From Rhodopirellula sp. (lineage in GTDB: Bacteria; Planctomycetota; Planctomycetia; Pirellulales; Pirellulaceae): DNA of 47,893 bases. The stretch spans positions 1-47,893 of the forward strand of contig NZVD01000003.1 of assembly GCA_002701385.1 (NCBI GenBank), written 5' to 3'. Shown here in pieces: positions 1 through 7,748 of the stretch. Below the pieces are notes generated by a model, which was not told the DNA's origin, ran no database searches, and saw nothing but the letters and a program-made list of their open reading frames with translations. The first letter of the stretch is position 1. The number at the start of each line of letters is the position of its first letter. Both the position numbers and the translations under genes were made by a program.

Positions 1-18
1 CTAAACCCCAGCCCCTTC

Positions 19-1899
19 ATGTCACGATTCAATTTCGTGCTGATGATGTACTCGTTGGCCACAGTAGCCATTGCACGTATCTCTATTGAAGAAGGTAAGG
101 AGCGTGCTGTGCTGTTTGGTATGCCGCTGGCAGCTGTCACGCTATTGGCCATGACAACACTTGTCCAATACAAAGATGCTATCGGCGGAATGAAGTTCAT
201 TTATAGCGCCATCGTAATCGCTATTACTTGGTGGTCGGCTCACAAAATCACCTGGGACTGTACCGTCATAGAAGATCATGATGATTCCAGTGGACAAGGT
301 CTACTACAAAAAATTGGCCTCGAAGATCTCATTGCCGAGCCTTCATCCAATAAGCCCGACAGTGAAAGCCCTACCCAAACTTCCCTCACTGACGAATCAA
401 AATTGACGTGGTTTGAACGTTGGAAAGAAAATCGCAAGAAACCACACACTCCTGGGGTCTGGGTAATCTATTACTCCCTAGCAGCACTCCCGCTCTTTGG
501 CTTCGGGCAATTTCTAGCAGATACAGCGACCAATGAGTTGTGCTTCAAATACCTATTTCTTTATGTTGCCAGCGGACTAGGATTATTGCTTACCACCAGT
601 TTTCTGGGACTACGTCGTTATCTTCGCCATCGTGATGTAGAAATGCCCGTGGAGATGGCTAGCTTGTGGCTCAGTGTGGGGGCCTTAATGATCGCCACAT
701 TCATGGTAATTGCCTTGATCCTGCCCCGCCCTGGAAACGCTCGTCAACTGACAGACGTGAGCTCTTGGTTCGACCAAAGTCAGGATGAGTATGAAACCTC
801 GGAATACGGCGTCGGCCCGGACGGAAAACAAGAGGGGCAGGACGGTGAATCCACTGATTCCCCAGAATCCACGGGCTCTGAGGGTACAGAGAATTCAGAA
901 GATTCAGAGGGCAAGTCCGGAATTGATCAAGGCAACCAAGGCGATGGCAACGAGCAATCTGAGAAAGGAAACACTTCATCGGGTGATTCCAACAACGGAG
1001 GGCAGGCCGATGAAGGTGAAATGGAAGGAAACGGGAAGGAAAACAACGGCGACGCCTCCAATCAGGGTGATTCAGAAAACCAGGATTCTCAAAACTCGAA
1101 TCAGCAAGATGGCAATGCCGGTCAATCGCAATCTCCCCAACAAGAAGGCTCGAACGACACCGAAAACAACAACGATTCGAACCAATCCAGCAACGAAAAC
1201 CAGTCAGATAATTCCGAGGGGGAACAAGGGTCTCCCAATCAATCTAACAACCCTAACGACTCGCAGGAAAACCAAACCTCTGATGACAAGCAACAAAGCG
1301 AAGCATCCGAGTCTTCATTTCAAATGCCGGAGATACCATCTCTCGGAATCCTTGGCAAAATATTCCAAATTCTGTTTTGGGTTGTCGTTGGCCTCGCTTT
1401 GATCTACTACCTCATCAAAAACCACAAAGCACTGCTGACCGCTCTAAAGGAGATGATTACTGGTTTTCTCGATTGGCTTTCGAGTGTCTTTGCTGGAACG
1501 CAGGCAGAACCACTCATTGAAGAACAAGTCCCAGAAGCGGTGTCATTGCCACTAGTGGCTCCGTTTAGCAGCTTTCATAACCCGTTTACCATGAACACTC
1601 AGATGAATCTCAACGAACTGGTACAGTACAGTTTTAAGGCACTGGAATCACTTGGGTACGAATTGGGTATATCGAGAGATGAAGACCAAACGCCGAATGA
1701 ATTTATTCAGGCAATTGCCAATCACATCACCCCGCTGGGGCAATCTGCTCTACAACTTGGTCGGCACTACAGTCTGGCAGCCTACGCCCCTGGCATGCTG
1801 AATCAAAGCTGCTTGGAAGACTTGAAAACGTTTTGGCAACAGCTGAGTATTGTTGAAATACGCCCGATAACACCGACTAACGAGCCAGCCTCAAGTTAA
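19..1899 (+). CDS. Multi-pass membrane protein with acidic low-complexity linker and DUF4129-like C-terminus
   Basis: About six hydrophobic segments lie in the first 240 residues. A linker of about 190 residues (roughly 246-434), very rich in Ser, Asn, Gln, Gly, Glu and Asp, follows. One more membrane segment comes near residues 445-465. The C-terminal 90 residues contain a helical block with the pattern Y-x2-ALexLGY...R...QTPNEF, which resembles the DUF4129 domain found at the end of TgpA-type transglutaminase-like proteins. No catalytic transglutaminase triad is visible here. In other bacteria such proteins sit in MoxR/DUF58/transglutaminase clusters; that context would be upstream of the window and cannot be checked. 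The frame is open to the left edge, so the true start may lie outside. The gene overlaps the convergent PP-loop gene by 23 bp. The family assignment is an inference from pattern, and the function is unknown. Confidence 0.7.
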   Translation: MSRFNFVLMMYSLATVAIARISIEEGKERAVLFGMPLAAVTLLAMTTLVQYKDAIGGMKFIYSAIVIAITWWSAHKITWDCTVIEDHDDSSGQGLLQKIGLEDLIAEPSSNKPDSESPTQTSLTDESKLTWFERWKENRKKPHTPGVWVIYYSLAALPLFGFGQFLADTATNELCFKYLFLYVASGLGLLLTTSFLGLRRYLRHRDVEMPVEMASLWLSVGALMIATFMVIALILPRPGNARQLTDVSSWFDQSQDEYETSEYGVGPDGKQEGQDGESTDSPESTGSEGTENSEDSEGKSGIDQGNQGDGNEQSEKGNTSSGDSNNGGQADEGEMEGNGKENNGDASNQGDSENQDSQNSNQQDGNAGQSQSPQQEGSNDTENNNDSNQSSNENQSDNSEGEQGSPNQSNNPNDSQENQTSDDKQQSEASESSFQMPEIPSLGILGKIFQILFWVVVGLALIYYLIKNHKALLTALKEMITGFLDWLSSVFAGTQAEPLIEEQVPEAVSLPLVAPFSSFHNPFTMNTQMNLNELVQYSFKALESLGYELGISRDEDQTPNEFIQAIANHITPLGQSALQLGRHYSLAAYAPGMLNQSCLEDLKTFWQQLSIVEIRPITPTNEPASS

Positions 1900-2896
1900 C
1901 ACCGGCGATTGTCTTGTCGTTAGCCGAGCGTTCCGTGGGATGAGCCGTAAGATTGAACTCACCAGAGTCCTGAACGACCTGAACGATATTACCTTCGCCT
2001 TCCAGAGAACGTCCGTAACGATAGATCAATCCTGCGGCATACTCTAGGGCATCGTCAGTAGAAGGCCCTGTAATCAAAGCACTGGGCCCCTTAAAGCTTA
2101 TCGGTTCAAGAAAAGATGTACTCGTTGCATCTTCCATCCGATGCATGTATTCAAGCTGAGTATTCTCTTTTTGATCGCGTCCCAAAATAACTTTGGTGGC
2201 TTCATTGAATCGAAAATGGCGACCTACATTCAAAGCCTCATAATCCCATCGTGTATCATCTACTTGGATCTGAATCAGGTCATGTACTTTATTACCAAAT
2301 TCAGGTTCCGTCAGTGCACATCCAGTGGACGGCGTGGGAATCATTTCTTCTGTAAAACCAAAGTCTCTAGCCAATTGGATTAGGCCTTTCCGACTACGGC
2401 CTTCGAAATCATATAGTTTTTCCCGGTCTACCAATCCTTCGCGTTCAGGCTTTGTGGGTTCAAGCAACTTGGCAGAAAGAGGACGTAGTAATAAATCCTC
2501 TAACCCTGAATTCGTTGAAATGATATTTAGATCCCGTCGCTTCTGACTCATCGGGCGTTGACCTACAACTTCACCGCTAATGATAAATTGGGCATCCACA
2601 GCTTCCATGAATTTATAAGCTCGTTCAAACATATAAATCCGGCAATCTACGCAGGGATTCGCTCCTTTCCCGTAACCATACTGTGGGGAACGCACGAGAT
2701 CTAAATAGTCATCTTCCTGACCAATGACAGTAATATTAGTGCCTAAGGCCCGCGCTGCCTGAGCAGAGGTGTCCTGACAACAGGTAAACATCGTTTTGAA
2801 ATTCAATGCCTCAACTTCAATCCCCTGTTCCTGCATGATGCGGATCGCCAGCATGCTGTCTAATCCACCGGAAAGTAATGCAACGCAACGTGTCAT
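1877..2896 (-). CDS. PP-loop ATPase with NFACT-R-like C-terminal domain (ThiI-like, probable tRNA thiolation enzyme)
   Basis: The N-terminus carries a PP-loop nucleotide-binding motif, SGGLDS (residues 9-14), typical of enzymes that adenylate a base or carboxylate before sulfur or nitrogen transfer. Candidate catalytic or metal cysteines are the pair C39-C40, the PCVDC motif (C82, C85) and C193 in a TGCALTEPEF block. Residues about 225-250 contain GRHFRF and GRDQKEN, matching the signature of the NFACT-R (DUF814) RNA-binding domain, which is known fused to ThiI-like PP-loop domains. By family logic it should thiolate a tRNA uridine, but the target base cannot be read from the sequence. It lies 56 bp downstream of the RNase III gene on the same strand and is probably co-transcribed. 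Such proteins are often annotated loosely as a thiouridylate methyltransferase, which the motifs do not support. Confidence 0.8.
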   Translation of the reverse strand: MTRCVALLSGGLDSMLAIRIMQEQGIEVEALNFKTMFTCCQDTSAQAARALGTNITVIGQEDDYLDLVRSPQYGYGKGANPCVDCRIYMFERAYKFMEAVDAQFIISGEVVGQRPMSQKRRDLNIISTNSGLEDLLLRPLSAKLLEPTKPEREGLVDREKLYDFEGRSRKGLIQLARDFGFTEEMIPTPSTGCALTEPEFGNKVHDLIQIQVDDTRWDYEALNVGRHFRFNEATKVILGRDQKENTQLEYMHRMEDATSTSFLEPISFKGPSALITGPSTDDALEYAAGLIYRYGRSLEGEGNIVQVVQDSGEFNLTAHPTERSANDKTIAGVNLRLAR

Positions 2897-2920
2897 ATCA
2901 ATTCTCTACTAAATTTTCTA

Positions 2921-2934
2921 TCCCGAGATCGGGA
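2921..2934. other. Short perfect inverted repeat between rnc and the PP-loop gene
   Basis: TCCCGA and TCGGGA are separated by two bases; as RNA this would be a 5-bp stem with a four-base loop. It sits in the 56-bp gap between the two minus-strand genes. A T-run follows on the plus strand, but no plus-strand gene ends nearby. It could be a processing or attenuation element; the function is not established. Confidence 0.35.
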
Positions 2935-2952
2935 ATATTTTTGTCCGAACCG

Positions 2953-3834
2953 TCATCCCATATCTTTGCTGTCGATTGATAGTTCATCAACCTCCAACAT
3001 CGATTCTTCGTCAATTTCCCCCAAAGAGTTTAACGCATTCAACGCCGCCTGCTGCTCCGCCTCTTTCTTGCTATTGCCCCAACCAGACTCAAATACTCTT
3101 TCGCCAACCACGGCACAGACATGGAATTCCTTTTGATGATCAGGTCCGCGCTCATCCAGCAACTGATAAACGGGGGTCAGCTTGAATTCCCGTTGAGCCA
3201 CCTGCTGAAACAGAGACTTGTAATTAATCGGCACGCCATCAGACACCATTTCCAGCATGGCATCCTTTAGAAACGTCAGGATAAATCGCTGAGCAACCTC
3301 ATATCCACCATCCAGATGGAGTGCTGCTACGATAGATTCAAATGCATTCGACAAGATCGACCGAGGAATAGAATCCTTAGCCCCAATGCCTTTCCCAACA
3401 ATCACCACCTCTTGAAGCTGCAATTGATCAGCAACTGTTGCACACGTCTTACGACTGACAATCACCGATTTAATTCGCGTCAATTCACCTTCAAGATAAC
3501 GTGGATATTCGCAAAACAACCATTCACTAATTACCTGTCCTAGAATGGCGTCACCAAGAAACTCCAAACGCTCGTTGGAAGCTAACCGATGATTGGCGCC
3601 GGACGTATGTGTCAAAGCGACCTTTAATAACATCGGGTCACGGAAACGATAGCCGAGTCGCCCCTGACACACAATAAGTTTCTCGCGATCTTGTTCCGAG
3701 ATTTCTATATCGTCGGTCGCTCGAGTAGGGGGAGGGCGATGCCCGCTAAACCATCCGCGAAACTGATCCCAAAACGTTCGTTTCGATTTCATCGTTCTTC
3801 TCCGTCGTCCAACAGCATCAAAATTGGCTGTCAT
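2953..3834 (-). CDS. rnc: Ribonuclease III
   Basis: This is the double-strand-specific endoribonuclease that processes rRNA precursors and structured RNAs. The RNase III signature NERLEFLGDA is present, with the conserved Glu and Asp metal ligands, and the second catalytic block reads SNAFESIVAALHLDGG. The usual GlxEAlIGAxYLDgG pattern is recognisable and its catalytic Glu is kept, but the position equivalent to E. coli Asp114 is Asn. A dsRNA-binding domain occupies about residues 205-270 (KSLFQQ...GWGNSKKEAEQQAA). The outermost ATG is at 3834. A second ATG at 3792 is preceded by GGAG seven bases upstream and is the better start, giving 279 residues. The extra N-terminus includes an Arg-rich stretch. 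The PP-loop gene follows on the same strand. Confidence 0.95.
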   Translation of the reverse strand: MTANFDAVGRRRRTMKSKRTFWDQFRGWFSGHRPPPTRATDDIEISEQDREKLIVCQGRLGYRFRDPMLLKVALTHTSGANHRLASNERLEFLGDAILGQVISEWLFCEYPRYLEGELTRIKSVIVSRKTCATVADQLQLQEVVIVGKGIGAKDSIPRSILSNAFESIVAALHLDGGYEVAQRFILTFLKDAMLEMVSDGVPINYKSLFQQVAQREFKLTPVYQLLDERGPDHQKEFHVCAVVGERVFESGWGNSKKEAEQQAALNALNSLGEIDEESMLEVDELSIDSKDMG

Positions 3835-3849
3835 CGAACCTATCCGCCA

Positions 3850-3871
3850 GCGTGAAACCTTTACTTCACGC
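3850..3871. other. Inverted repeat upstream of rnc
   Basis: GCGTGAA and TTCACGC form a perfect 7-bp inverted repeat with an eight-base loop. It lies 16 bp before the outer rnc start and 58 bp before the preferred start, so it may fall in the mRNA leader or the promoter region. RNase III genes in some bacteria are autoregulated through leader hairpins, but this stem is shorter than a typical RNase III substrate. Confidence 0.35.
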
Positions 3872-4116
3872 CTGTGGACTGTACCAAGAAGAATCCCTCA
3901 AAAAGAACCACTGGAAATAATCATGGGAATAATAGTGGGCCGTTCAGAAGAATTCCTATCTGTTTAGAATCTATCCGGTCTACCGTTTGGTCAAGCATCT
4001 TAAAGGGCTTCCTGACAATCACACTAAATAGTTGCCCGCAATATCGCTATAAACGATACAATCGGACAGCCCCCTCACCACTCTCAGGGGACTAAAAAAA
4101 CTACGAATTGCGAGTG
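3872..4116. other. Non-coding divergent region between rnc and mgtE
   Basis: About 380 bp separate the divergent rnc and mgtE starts. Apart from the hairpin at 3850-3871 and the candidate mgtE promoter, I see only short inverted repeats, such as TATCG/CGATA near 4042 and CCCCT/AGGGG at 4071-4090. No convincing small ORF, no RNA gene and no recognisable Mg2+ riboswitch was found. Confidence 0.4.
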
Positions 4117-4145
4117 TTGACTGTTTGGTACATCAATAACACAAT
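4117..4145 (+). promoter_or_regulatory. Candidate sigma-70-type promoter for mgtE
   Basis: TTGACT (4117-4122) is followed after 17 bp by CACAAT (4140-4145), matching the consensus at five and four positions. Transcription would begin about 60 bp before the mgtE start. Identified by eye only. Confidence 0.4.
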
Positions 4146-4214
4146 CAATTGGACAGGCCCAACATCCCCCCCTCCCCCCTCATGACTCTTCCAAAACTGG
4201 GAAGGAACAGCGAC

Positions 4215-5594
4215 ATGATCAATACGCTTTACCTACCTGAACTGAGGGAAATGCTGGCCGAAAACCGCACAGAGGAGATGGCTGAGTTTTGCACTGCTGT
4301 CCATGCCGGAGTTACGGCAGAATTCATGGAAGGTCTAACTCCACCTGAAGCATGGCGGGTTTTACAGCATGCTGAGCCCTTTCGACGTTGCGAAATATTT
4401 GGATTCTTCTCCGAAGACAAACAGCTCCAAATCCTCGAACGGGAAGAGCGTCAGGAGATTGCACAGCTGATCGAAGTGATGTCACCGGATGATCGTGTGG
4501 ACATTCTCGAAGAAATGGACCAAAGCATCGTCGATGAATTACTGTCGCTACTTTCACATGAAGAGCGACGCAACGTGATTCGACTGCGTGAGTATCCAGA
4601 TTCCAGTGCGGGATCTGTGATGACAACCGACGTTGCAAAACTCGAAGAGCATCTCACGGTATCGCAGGCACTCGCCGAACTAGGCCATCAAGCTGAAGAA
4701 TTGGAAACGATTTACTACCTCTACGTCGTGGACGAAAACGACCATTTACGCGGCGTCGTCTCTGCTAAACAACTTGTCCGTTCGATTGTGCAGCCAGATA
4801 AAACTCTCGAGGAGTTAATGGAAGAGGATGTCGTTAAAGTGGATGCCTTTGACGACCAGGAGTCAGTAGCCCAGATTGTGGCTCGCTACGACTTACTGGC
4901 TATCCCGGTCGTTGATCGTCAAAATCGCATGCTGGGCATCATCACTCACGACGATGTCATCGACGTCGTCATGGAAGAGGCTCAGGAGGATGTGCAAAGA
5001 ATTGGTGCGGTGAACCCACTTGAGGAAACCTACCTAAAGACACCGCTACTGACACTCGGCTGGAAACGAGGAATGTGGTTGATCATTCTCTTCTTTGCGG
5101 CATTACTGACGGCTTTTGCGCTGGAGCACTACGAAGCTCGAATCGATCAGCACGTATGGCTGGTCATGTTCATCCCTCTGGTTATTTCCGCCGGAGGAAA
5201 TTCGGGCGGCCAATCCTCGACACTCATTATTTCGTCAATGGCAAGAGGTGAGATTCAGTTGACCGACTGGGTTAAAGTCATCCGCCGCGAAATTGCGATG
5301 GGCCTGATGCTCGGGTCACTTCTCGGTCTTCTAGGATGGGTCGCTGGGTTGTTTTTAGCTCCCCAGCCTATTTATGCGGCCATTATCCCGATTACAATCA
5401 TCTGTGTGGTCATATGTGGAACACTTTCAGGCTCGCTACTTCCACTGTTTTTCCGCCGGCTAGGATTAGACCCAGCCCTCATGAGCAACCCGTTTGTGGC
5501 AGGGATCGTTGACATCCTAGGCATTATTATTTACATGAGTGTGGCGGGCATCTTTTACAGCCTTTACCCAATGGGTGAAGCCGTCACGGGATAA
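4215..5594 (+). CDS. mgtE: Magnesium transporter MgtE
   Basis: This is a Mg2+ channel/transporter of the inner membrane. The order of domains matches the family: an N-terminal helical MgtE_N superhelix (about residues 20-130), two CBS domains (about 135-255, with MTTDVAKL and VVSAKQLV, then AIPVVDRQNRMLGIITHDD) and five C-terminal membrane helices. These include the conserved ISAGGNSGGQSS loop that lines the ion pathway. The start at 4215 is chosen because AAGGA lies eight bases upstream; the 459-residue product fits the usual family length. An in-frame TTG at 4149 would add 22 residues with no family counterpart. CBS domains in this family sense intracellular Mg2+. The gene converges on the GT4 glycosyltransferase with a 4-bp gap and no visible terminator. 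Confidence 0.96.
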   Translation: MINTLYLPELREMLAENRTEEMAEFCTAVHAGVTAEFMEGLTPPEAWRVLQHAEPFRRCEIFGFFSEDKQLQILEREERQEIAQLIEVMSPDDRVDILEEMDQSIVDELLSLLSHEERRNVIRLREYPDSSAGSVMTTDVAKLEEHLTVSQALAELGHQAEELETIYYLYVVDENDHLRGVVSAKQLVRSIVQPDKTLEELMEEDVVKVDAFDDQESVAQIVARYDLLAIPVVDRQNRMLGIITHDDVIDVVMEEAQEDVQRIGAVNPLEETYLKTPLLTLGWKRGMWLIILFFAALLTAFALEHYEARIDQHVWLVMFIPLVISAGGNSGGQSSTLIISSMARGEIQLTDWVKVIRREIAMGLMLGSLLGLLGWVAGLFLAPQPIYAAIIPITIICVVICGTLSGSLLPLFFRRLGLDPALMSNPFVAGIVDILGIIIYMSVAGIFYSLYPMGEAVTG

Positions 5595-5598
5595 GCTT

Positions 5599-6723
5599 TT
5601 AGTTTAGAATACTGCGGTATAAATCCAGTACTGCCTCACGATGTCCCTCAGTTCCAAACAGAGTTTGAACTCGGCTCGCAGCTTCTTTGGTCAGGCAACG
5701 ACTAAATTCCGGTTCCTTCAATACGCGACTCAACCCATCTGCCATAGCGCGGGAGTCTGCTTTAGGTACGAGTACGGCTCCTGATTCACCAAAGATTTCT
5801 GGAGTTCCACCAACATCGGTGGCAATAACCGGAGTCCCCAGTGCTGCTGCTTCCAGCAAAACCCGCCCGAGTGGCTCCTGATATGCTGGATGGGTCAGCA
5901 CATCAATCTCCTGAAGAAATTGATCAATCGGAGTCCAATAACCAACAAGATGCACCCTTCCTGTCAGCGGACCATGTTTACCACGTTGCAGAAGTACTTG
6001 TTCGTACTCGATACTCTCTTGTTTATTCGAATGCCGCACACCGGCAATCACTACATGAGGATCGACGGTCGGATCTGTCGCCAACCAATGTTCGACCGCA
6101 TCCAGCAGGACATCCCATCCTTTACGAAGACCTATCTGGCCAACACCTCCAATCAATGGAGAGGATGACCCCAGTCCGAGCCTAGCTCGCAACCCTTCTC
6201 TATTCGACGCCAATGCATTTTCAGGTTGCTTGGATGTAATCCCGTTATAGATTCGCAGAATCCGTTGCTTGTCCAATCCTTGTTCTACGTAACATTGTCT
6301 TGTGGCATCCGAAACTGCAATGCATTTACTCAATTGACTTAGGTCACTGATCACTTTTTTACTGACATTCAATATATCTCTGAGATGGCCAAAACAGGGA
6401 ATCGATAATTTATTCGCAATTCGACCAAGCACTCGTGACATCGACAAACTGTTTGCATGGACGATCTGCGGAGAAAGAGACTTCAGCATCGCAAGTAACT
6501 CTGCGTTGACCAACTCGGGGTCTTTCCTTTGGCCATTTGAATCGACAAGATGCAGGCCTTCGCTCGCTATACCAAGCTGCCGCAGACGTTCGGCAAGTGG
6601 GCCTGCTTGTGGACAGAGGACAATGGGTTCAATTTCTTCCGGAGTCGACGCTAGAAACGACATCAAGGAATTCTCACCACCGTTGATTGATGGGAATTCG
6701 CAAAGATATGCAACTCGGATCAT
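5599..6723 (-). CDS. Family 4 glycosyltransferase (GT-B fold)
   Basis: A 374-residue cytoplasmic glycosyltransferase of the GT4 type. The N-terminus has the Gly-rich acceptor-domain start (residues 11-17, with SINGGEN). The C-terminal donor domain holds the characteristic EX7E motif in EPLGRVLLEAAALGTP, followed by VIATDVGGTPEI. No membrane segment or signal peptide is seen. It probably transfers a nucleotide-sugar-derived hexose to a polysaccharide or lipid acceptor; the substrate cannot be predicted. It starts nine bases after the dapA stop and is likely co-transcribed with it, although no pathway link is obvious. Confidence 0.88.
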   Translation of the reverse strand: MIRVAYLCEFPSINGGENSLMSFLASTPEEIEPIVLCPQAGPLAERLRQLGIASEGLHLVDSNGQRKDPELVNAELLAMLKSLSPQIVHANSLSMSRVLGRIANKLSIPCFGHLRDILNVSKKVISDLSQLSKCIAVSDATRQCYVEQGLDKQRILRIYNGITSKQPENALASNREGLRARLGLGSSSPLIGGVGQIGLRKGWDVLLDAVEHWLATDPTVDPHVVIAGVRHSNKQESIEYEQVLLQRGKHGPLTGRVHLVGYWTPIDQFLQEIDVLTHPAYQEPLGRVLLEAAALGTPVIATDVGGTPEIFGESGAVLVPKADSRAMADGLSRVLKEPEFSRCLTKEAASRVQTLFGTEGHREAVLDLYRSILN

Positions 6724-6732
6724 TGCATCGAC

Positions 6733-7620
6733 TTAGAGCAGTCCATACGAAGTCAACGTACCACGCAATGACTCCAACTGATCTGCATTTAGAGGTGTCA
6801 TCGGCAAGCGTAGTTCGCCTGTATCCATACCGAGCAATTGCATAGCCGACTTCACTGGAATGGGATTTGTAGCCAGACCGAGCATATCACGGCAAAGCGG
6901 AAATAGCTTCAGATGCCATTCCAATGCTGTCTCCACATCTCCAGCTGCGTATGCCTTAACCATGGCAATCATATCTTTGGGCACTATATTCCCAACGACA
7001 CTAATCACCCCGGAACCTCCAATTGCCATCAGAGGCAAGGTTAGGCTGTCGTCGCCACTCAACACTGTCAGATTGGATCCACAGATGATTTGAGAAGCCT
7101 GATCAAGGGAGCCGGTTGCTTCCTTGACCATAGTAATGTTTTCCAATTCACCTAAACGGCAAATCGTATCCGGCTCTATATTCTTTGCAGCTCGCCCCGG
7201 AATATTGTAAACGCAAATCGGCAAATCGACCTGTTCAGCCACTGCTTTGTAATGCTCGTAAAAGCCTTCCTGCATTGGCTTGTTGTAATACGGAGCCACC
7301 ATCAATGCGGCATCGGCCCCTTCTTTTGCTGCCCATGCCGTAAGACGCAGCGCTTCGGCCGTACTATTGGACCCTGTACCTGCCATCACCTTAATGCGAC
7401 CAGCGGCAGCCTGTACCACTTCGGCAATCACACGTTCATGCTCATCGTGCGATAAAGTAGGGGATTCTCCGGTAGTACCAACAGGACAAAGACAAGTCGT
7501 TCCTGCTTCAACATGAAATTCCACTTGGCGTTTTAATGTTTCGTAATCTACCTCACCGTTAACAATTGGAGTTGTAATTGCGACAGACAGACCAGCGAAT
7601 TCAGCGCCTTTTCTAGCCAT
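6733..7620 (-). CDS. dapA: 4-hydroxy-tetrahydrodipicolinate synthase
   Basis: The enzyme condenses pyruvate with aspartate semialdehyde in the lysine/diaminopimelate pathway. In the 295-residue form, the Schiff-base lysine is K166 in MVKEATG, the catalytic Tyr is Y138 in VYNIPGR and the Thr pair is T49-T50 in GTTGES, all in the expected places for a DapA TIM barrel. The start at 7620 is preferred: AGG lies eight bases upstream and the protein then begins like its family. An upstream in-frame ATG at 7695 adds 25 residues without homology. The wider DapA/NAL superfamily includes other aldolases, but the full set of residues supports DapA. The GT4 gene follows after nine bases. Confidence 0.93.
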   Translation of the reverse strand: MARKGAEFAGLSVAITTPIVNGEVDYETLKRQVEFHVEAGTTCLCPVGTTGESPTLSHDEHERVIAEVVQAAAGRIKVMAGTGSNSTAEALRLTAWAAKEGADAALMVAPYYNKPMQEGFYEHYKAVAEQVDLPICVYNIPGRAAKNIEPDTICRLGELENITMVKEATGSLDQASQIICGSNLTVLSGDDSLTLPLMAIGGSGVISVVGNIVPKDMIAMVKAYAAGDVETALEWHLKLFPLCRDMLGLATNPIPVKSAMQLLGMDTGELRLPMTPLNADQLESLRGTLTSYGLL

Positions 7621-7748
7621 TTTCTTTACCTGTGGTTGATATACTTCATGCGTATTAAGGGGTTGGAAGCCTTCATGATAAGCAACAAACCACATCTATA
7701 GAAGGCGGCGAGAGCTGAAAAGGAAATTGAACTTGAGCCGAAAACGCT

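Noticed and set aside
785-1402. 205-codon open frame in the first gene
   Set aside because: It is the +1-shifted reading of the low-complexity linker of the membrane protein and lacks any domain; the main frame has membrane helices and a family-like tail.
4149-4214. TTG-initiated N-terminal extension of mgtE
   Set aside because: The ATG at 4215 has a good Shine-Dalgarno and matches the family start; the extension is Pro-rich and unsupported.
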